The notes under the pieces were generated by a model. The model was not told the origin of the DNA and made no database searches. It worked only from the letters and a program-made list of their open reading frames with translations. A stretch of 8,044 bases of DNA from NCBI GenBank assembly GCA_958352855.1, contig CATWQE010000100.1, forward strand, positions 1-8,044. Reading direction: 5' to 3'. The first letter of the stretch is position 1. Every line of letters begins with the position of its first letter. Source of the stretch: an uncultured Bacillota bacterium. GTDB lineage: Bacteria > Bacillota > Clostridia > Lachnospirales > Lachnospiraceae. Of this stretch, positions 5,796 through 8,044 are shown one piece after another. The translations under genes were made by a program, and so were the position numbers.

Positions 5796-6032
5796 ATGAA
5801 AACAGTTAAAATTTCACTTAATTCTATCGACAAAGTTAAATCTTTTGTAAACGAAATCACAAAATTTGATTATGACTTTGATTTAGTTTCCGGAAGATAC
5901 GTAATCGATGCAAAATCTATCATGGGTATCTTCTCTTTAGATTTATCCAAATCTATTGACTTAAACATCCATGCAACAGATGCAGCTTTAGATGAAATTC
6001 TGGTTACCCTGAAACCATATCTGGTTGACTAA
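5796..6032 (+). CDS. HPr-family protein lacking the phosphoacceptor histidine (HPr-like/Crh-like)
   Basis: A 78-residue cytoplasmic protein of HPr size. The HPr regulatory segment is well preserved: VIDAKSIMGIFSL (about 36-48) aligns with the HPr Ser46 region, so S41 is the likely counterpart of the serine phosphorylated by HPr kinase. The N-terminal GxHARPA active-site loop is missing; the matching stretch reads LNSIDKVKSFV (8-18) and contains no histidine. It therefore cannot pass phosphate from EI to the sugar-specific EII components in the normal way. B. subtilis Crh is a precedent: an HPr paralogue without His15 that acts through Ser46-P and CcpA. The start at 5796 has GGGAGG 9 nt upstream. 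The gene is monocistronic, with its own promoter and terminator. TTA for 5 of 9 Leu codons and only AAA for Lys differ from its CTG-richer neighbours and may mark high expression. Regulatory function is inference. Confidence 0.88.
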   Translation: MKTVKISLNSIDKVKSFVNEITKFDYDFDLVSGRYVIDAKSIMGIFSLDLSKSIDLNIHATDAALDEILVTLKPYLVD

Positions 6033-6062
6033 GGAATCCAAAACATACAAATGATACAACGT

Positions 6063-6105
6063 GGAGTTACAGCACGGAACAATCTTCCTGCTGTAGCTCC
6101 TTTTT
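6063..6105 (+). terminator. Rho-independent terminator of the HPr-like gene
   Basis: A 12-bp stem (6063-6074 with 6089-6100, one G·U) is capped by an inner GGAA/TTCC pairing and followed by five Ts (6101-6105). It sits 30 nt after the HPr-like stop. A further ATGATA/TATCAT pair (6051-6056 and 6108-6113) flanks it. On the minus strand the same hairpin lies 17 nt past the thiI stop but lacks a good U-tract, so it may only partly terminate or protect the thiI transcript. Confidence 0.9.
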
Positions 6106-6121
6106 CATATCATCCTGTTTG

Positions 6122-7303
6122 TCAGCCTTCACAAAGTATGGTCTCCGCGGTTTCCACTGCTTCTTTCATCATTTCCTCAATTTTCTCCTGCAGCTTCACT
6201 TCTGAGCGTTTGATTGCCTGCAGATTTGGTTTTGTTACCGGATGCTTTGCCACAAAGATGGTACAGCAGTCCTCATATGGCAGAATAGAGGTTTCATAGG
6301 TATTGATTTTTAAAGCCACATCTACAATTTCCTGTTTATCAAAACCAATCACCGGGCGGAATACCGGCATGGTACATACTTCATTTGTAGCAGCAAGGCT
6401 GTGAATGGTCTGGCTTGCCACCTGTCCGATGCTTTCTCCTGTAATTAATCCCAGACAACCATCTTTTTTTGCAAACTCTTCTGCAATTTTCATCATATAT
6501 CTTCGCATGATAATGGTCAGTTCTTCATGGGGACACTGGTCATAAATATAGAGCTGGATATCCGTAAAGTTTACTACATGAAGGCGGATAGGACCACTGT
6601 ATTTTGCTACCAGTTTTGCCAAGTCTACAACCTTTTGTTTTGCACGTTCGCTGGTATATGGCGGCGCATGGAAATATACTGCATCAATAATAACACCTCT
6701 TTTTGCAATCATATAACCAGCAACCGGGCTGTCAATTCCTCCGGAAAGCAGAAGCATAGCTCTTCCGTTGGTTCCAAGAGGCATTCCACCAGGCCCTGGA
6801 ATATTTTCGGAATATAAGTAAATCTTATTTCTGATTTCCACATTCACATAAACATCCGGGTGATGCACATCCACTTTCATATTCGGGCAGTTATCCAGAA
6901 TCACTGCTCCCAGCTCGCTGCTCACTTCCATGGACTGCATGGGATATGCTTTTTTATTTCTTCTGGTGTTGACTTTAAAGGTAAGTTCCTTATCTCCATA
7001 GAGTTTTTTCACATAAGAGGAAACATCCTGAGATAATTTCTCAAACCCTTCATCTTCTAAAACAACTGCAGGACAAATGCTGAAAATACCAAAGACTCTC
7101 TTCAGCGCTTCAATAGCCTCTTCATAGTCAAATTCGCCCTCTGTATACACGAAGATACGTCCTGATTCCTTGGCAATACGGAATTTTCCTTCCACATTGC
7201 GAAGCTGATATTTGATCTGAGCTACCAGGGCGTCTTCAAAAATGTACCTGTTTTTTCCTTTAATGGCAATTTCTGCATACTTAATTAAAAATGCTTTATA
7301 CAT
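6122..7303 (-). CDS. thiI: tRNA 4-thiouridine synthase ThiI (short form without rhodanese domain)
   Basis: ThiI adenylates U8 of tRNA and inserts sulfur to give 4-thiouridine, a near-UV sensor; in some bacteria it also supplies sulfur for thiamine. The 393-residue product has an N-terminal ferredoxin-like domain, a THUMP RNA-binding domain at about 60-165, and a PP-loop ATPase domain with SGGIDSPVAG at 187-196. The segment YEDCCTIF (343-350) carries the conserved cysteine pair region of the PP-loop domain. The C-terminal rhodanese domain of E. coli ThiI (482 residues) is absent, as in B. subtilis, where the neighbouring desulfurase NifZ delivers the sulfur directly. Here too a cysteine desulfurase gene ends 15 nt upstream. 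AAGGG lies 6 nt before the ATG. It converges on the HPr-like gene with an 89-nt gap. Confidence 0.96.
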   Translation of the reverse strand: MYKAFLIKYAEIAIKGKNRYIFEDALVAQIKYQLRNVEGKFRIAKESGRIFVYTEGEFDYEEAIEALKRVFGIFSICPAVVLEDEGFEKLSQDVSSYVKKLYGDKELTFKVNTRRNKKAYPMQSMEVSSELGAVILDNCPNMKVDVHHPDVYVNVEIRNKIYLYSENIPGPGGMPLGTNGRAMLLLSGGIDSPVAGYMIAKRGVIIDAVYFHAPPYTSERAKQKVVDLAKLVAKYSGPIRLHVVNFTDIQLYIYDQCPHEELTIIMRRYMMKIAEEFAKKDGCLGLITGESIGQVASQTIHSLAATNEVCTMPVFRPVIGFDKQEIVDVALKINTYETSILPYEDCCTIFVAKHPVTKPNLQAIKRSEVKLQEKIEEMMKEAVETAETILCEG

Positions 7304-7318
7304 ATTTTTCCCTTTCTA

Positions 7319-8044
7319 CTATTTTCTGGCATACCGCCGCAGCATAGGAAGCAATTTTCTCAGTGCTTCCAGTGTATAATCGATTTCTTCTTTTGTGGTG
7401 GTTTCACAAAAACTGAACCGGATTGCTGATTCTTTCCTTTCCGGTGTAAGGCGCAATGCGCCCAAAGAGCTGCTTCCTGCCCTTTTATGGCTGGAGCAGG
7501 CACTTCCTGCTGAAACATAAATCCCCATATCTTCCAGACTATGCAAAAGTACCTCACTTCTCACCCCTAAAAAGCTTACATTTAAAATATGTGGGGCTCC
7601 CCGTTCCGGTTTTGGCCCGTTGATTTCCACCTGTTCTAATGTTGCAAGCTCTTTTGCAAAATAAAGCTTTAGTTCCCGCATATGCTCTACATTTTCATCC
7701 AGGTTTTGGTAAATCATCTTTGCCGCTGTCCCAAGTCCTGCAATGCCAGGTACATTATCTGTTCCAGAACGCATGCCTTTTTGCTGTCCCCCGCCTAAAA
7801 TAAAAGGCTGTACCTTTGCCTTTTCATTGATGTAGAGAAAGCCAACGCCCTTTGGACCATGGATTTTGTGACCGCTGACAGCCAGTAAATCAATGCCCAT
7901 TTTCTTCGGATAAATTTTGTATTTTCCATAGGCCTGAATCGCATCTACATGATAAAGCGTCCTGGGATTCTTTTCGTGGACAATTCTTCCCACCTCTTCT
8001 ACCGGAACTACTGCTCCCATTTCATTATTGACAAACATGGTGGA
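7319..8044 (-). CDS. Cysteine desulfurase (NifS/IscS family, NifZ-like partner of ThiI); 5' end outside window
   Basis: A PLP enzyme that takes sulfur from cysteine as a persulfide. The visible C-terminal 241 residues read in frame to the right edge; family members are about 380-400 residues, so roughly 140-150 are missing. The methionine at 8038 is internal (STMFVNNEMG, matching the family's VNNE motif), not the start. Visible functional residues, numbered from the window edge, are D34 and Q37 (HVDAIQAYGK, cofactor binding), K60 in SGHKIHGPKG (Schiff-base lysine), the GGGQQKGMRSGTDN substrate loop (84-97), and C183 in SAGSACSS (catalytic cysteine). The gene sits directly before thiI as nifZ does in B. 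subtilis, which suggests it is the dedicated sulfur donor to ThiI rather than the general Fe-S desulfurase. The family is certain; the partner assignment is inferred from position. Confidence 0.93.
   Translation of the reverse strand, partial: STMFVNNEMGAVVPVEEVGRIVHEKNPRTLYHVDAIQAYGKYKIYPKKMGIDLLAVSGHKIHGPKGVGFLYINEKAKVQPFILGGGQQKGMRSGTDNVPGIAGLGTAAKMIYQNLDENVEHMRELKLYFAKELATLEQVEINGPKPERGAPHILNVSFLGVRSEVLLHSLEDMGIYVSAGSACSSHKRAGSSSLGALRLTPERKESAIRFSFCETTTKEEIDYTLEALRKLLPMLRRYARK

Noticed and set aside
6051..6113. A bidirectional terminator serving thiI as well.
   Set aside because: On the minus strand the hairpin is not followed by a U-tract, only scattered Ts, so I list it as a plus-strand terminator and leave a role for thiI open.
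1..8044. A defence system, mobile element, CRISPR array or toxin-antitoxin pair.
   Set aside because: Every substantial coding region belongs to a core housekeeping family with normal gene spacing. I saw no direct repeats, terminal inverted repeats, integrase or transposase, or atypical small gene pair.

Overview
The window reads as a compact chromosomal housekeeping region of a low-to-moderate GC Gram-positive anaerobe, most likely a Lachnospiraceae-type Clostridia. The inference rests on the gene order ireB-ruvX-DUF1292-rnjA-ylbF-mltG-like-trmR, strong GGAGG ribosome binding sites, TTG and GTG starts, and an HPr-like protein without the PTS histidine. I see no mobile element, CRISPR array, tRNA, rRNA or phage gene. 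Coding density is high and no gap exceeds about 165 bases.

Nearly everything is on the minus strand, so transcription runs from right to left. At the right edge a cysteine desulfurase gene (5' end outside the window) is followed 15 nt later by thiI. This is the arrangement of the B. subtilis nifZ-thiI pair that makes 4-thiouridine at tRNA position 8. Convergent to it is the only plus-strand gene, a 78-residue HPr-like protein with its own sigma-A-type promoter and an intrinsic terminator. Divergent from the HPr-like gene is mtaB, the radical-SAM enzyme that methylthiolates t6A37 in tRNA.

Downstream of mtaB, after an 80-nt gap holding a good promoter candidate, lies a tight operon of seven genes: ireB (substrate of the PASTA kinase), ruvX/yqgF (RNase H-fold nuclease), a DUF1292 acidic protein, rnjA (RNase J), ylbF (Y-complex family), a membrane protein related only to the N-terminal part of MltG, and an O-methyltransferase of the TrmR family cut by the left edge. 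B. subtilis has a related cluster (yrzL-yrrK-yrzB-yrrL-yrrM). Here rnjA and ylbF sit in its middle, and the mltG member has lost its catalytic domain.

The genes are linked by RNA biology: tRNA modification at positions 8 (ThiI with its desulfurase), 34 (TrmR) and 37 (MtaB), and RNA processing or decay (RuvX, RNase J, YlbF). Envelope and kinase signalling is represented by IreB and the MltG-like protein. I found no convincing undescribed system. The points most worth a second look are the HPr-like protein with a cre-like site in its promoter, the catalytic-domain-less MltG relative, and a nested hairpin spanning the ruvX stop codon.
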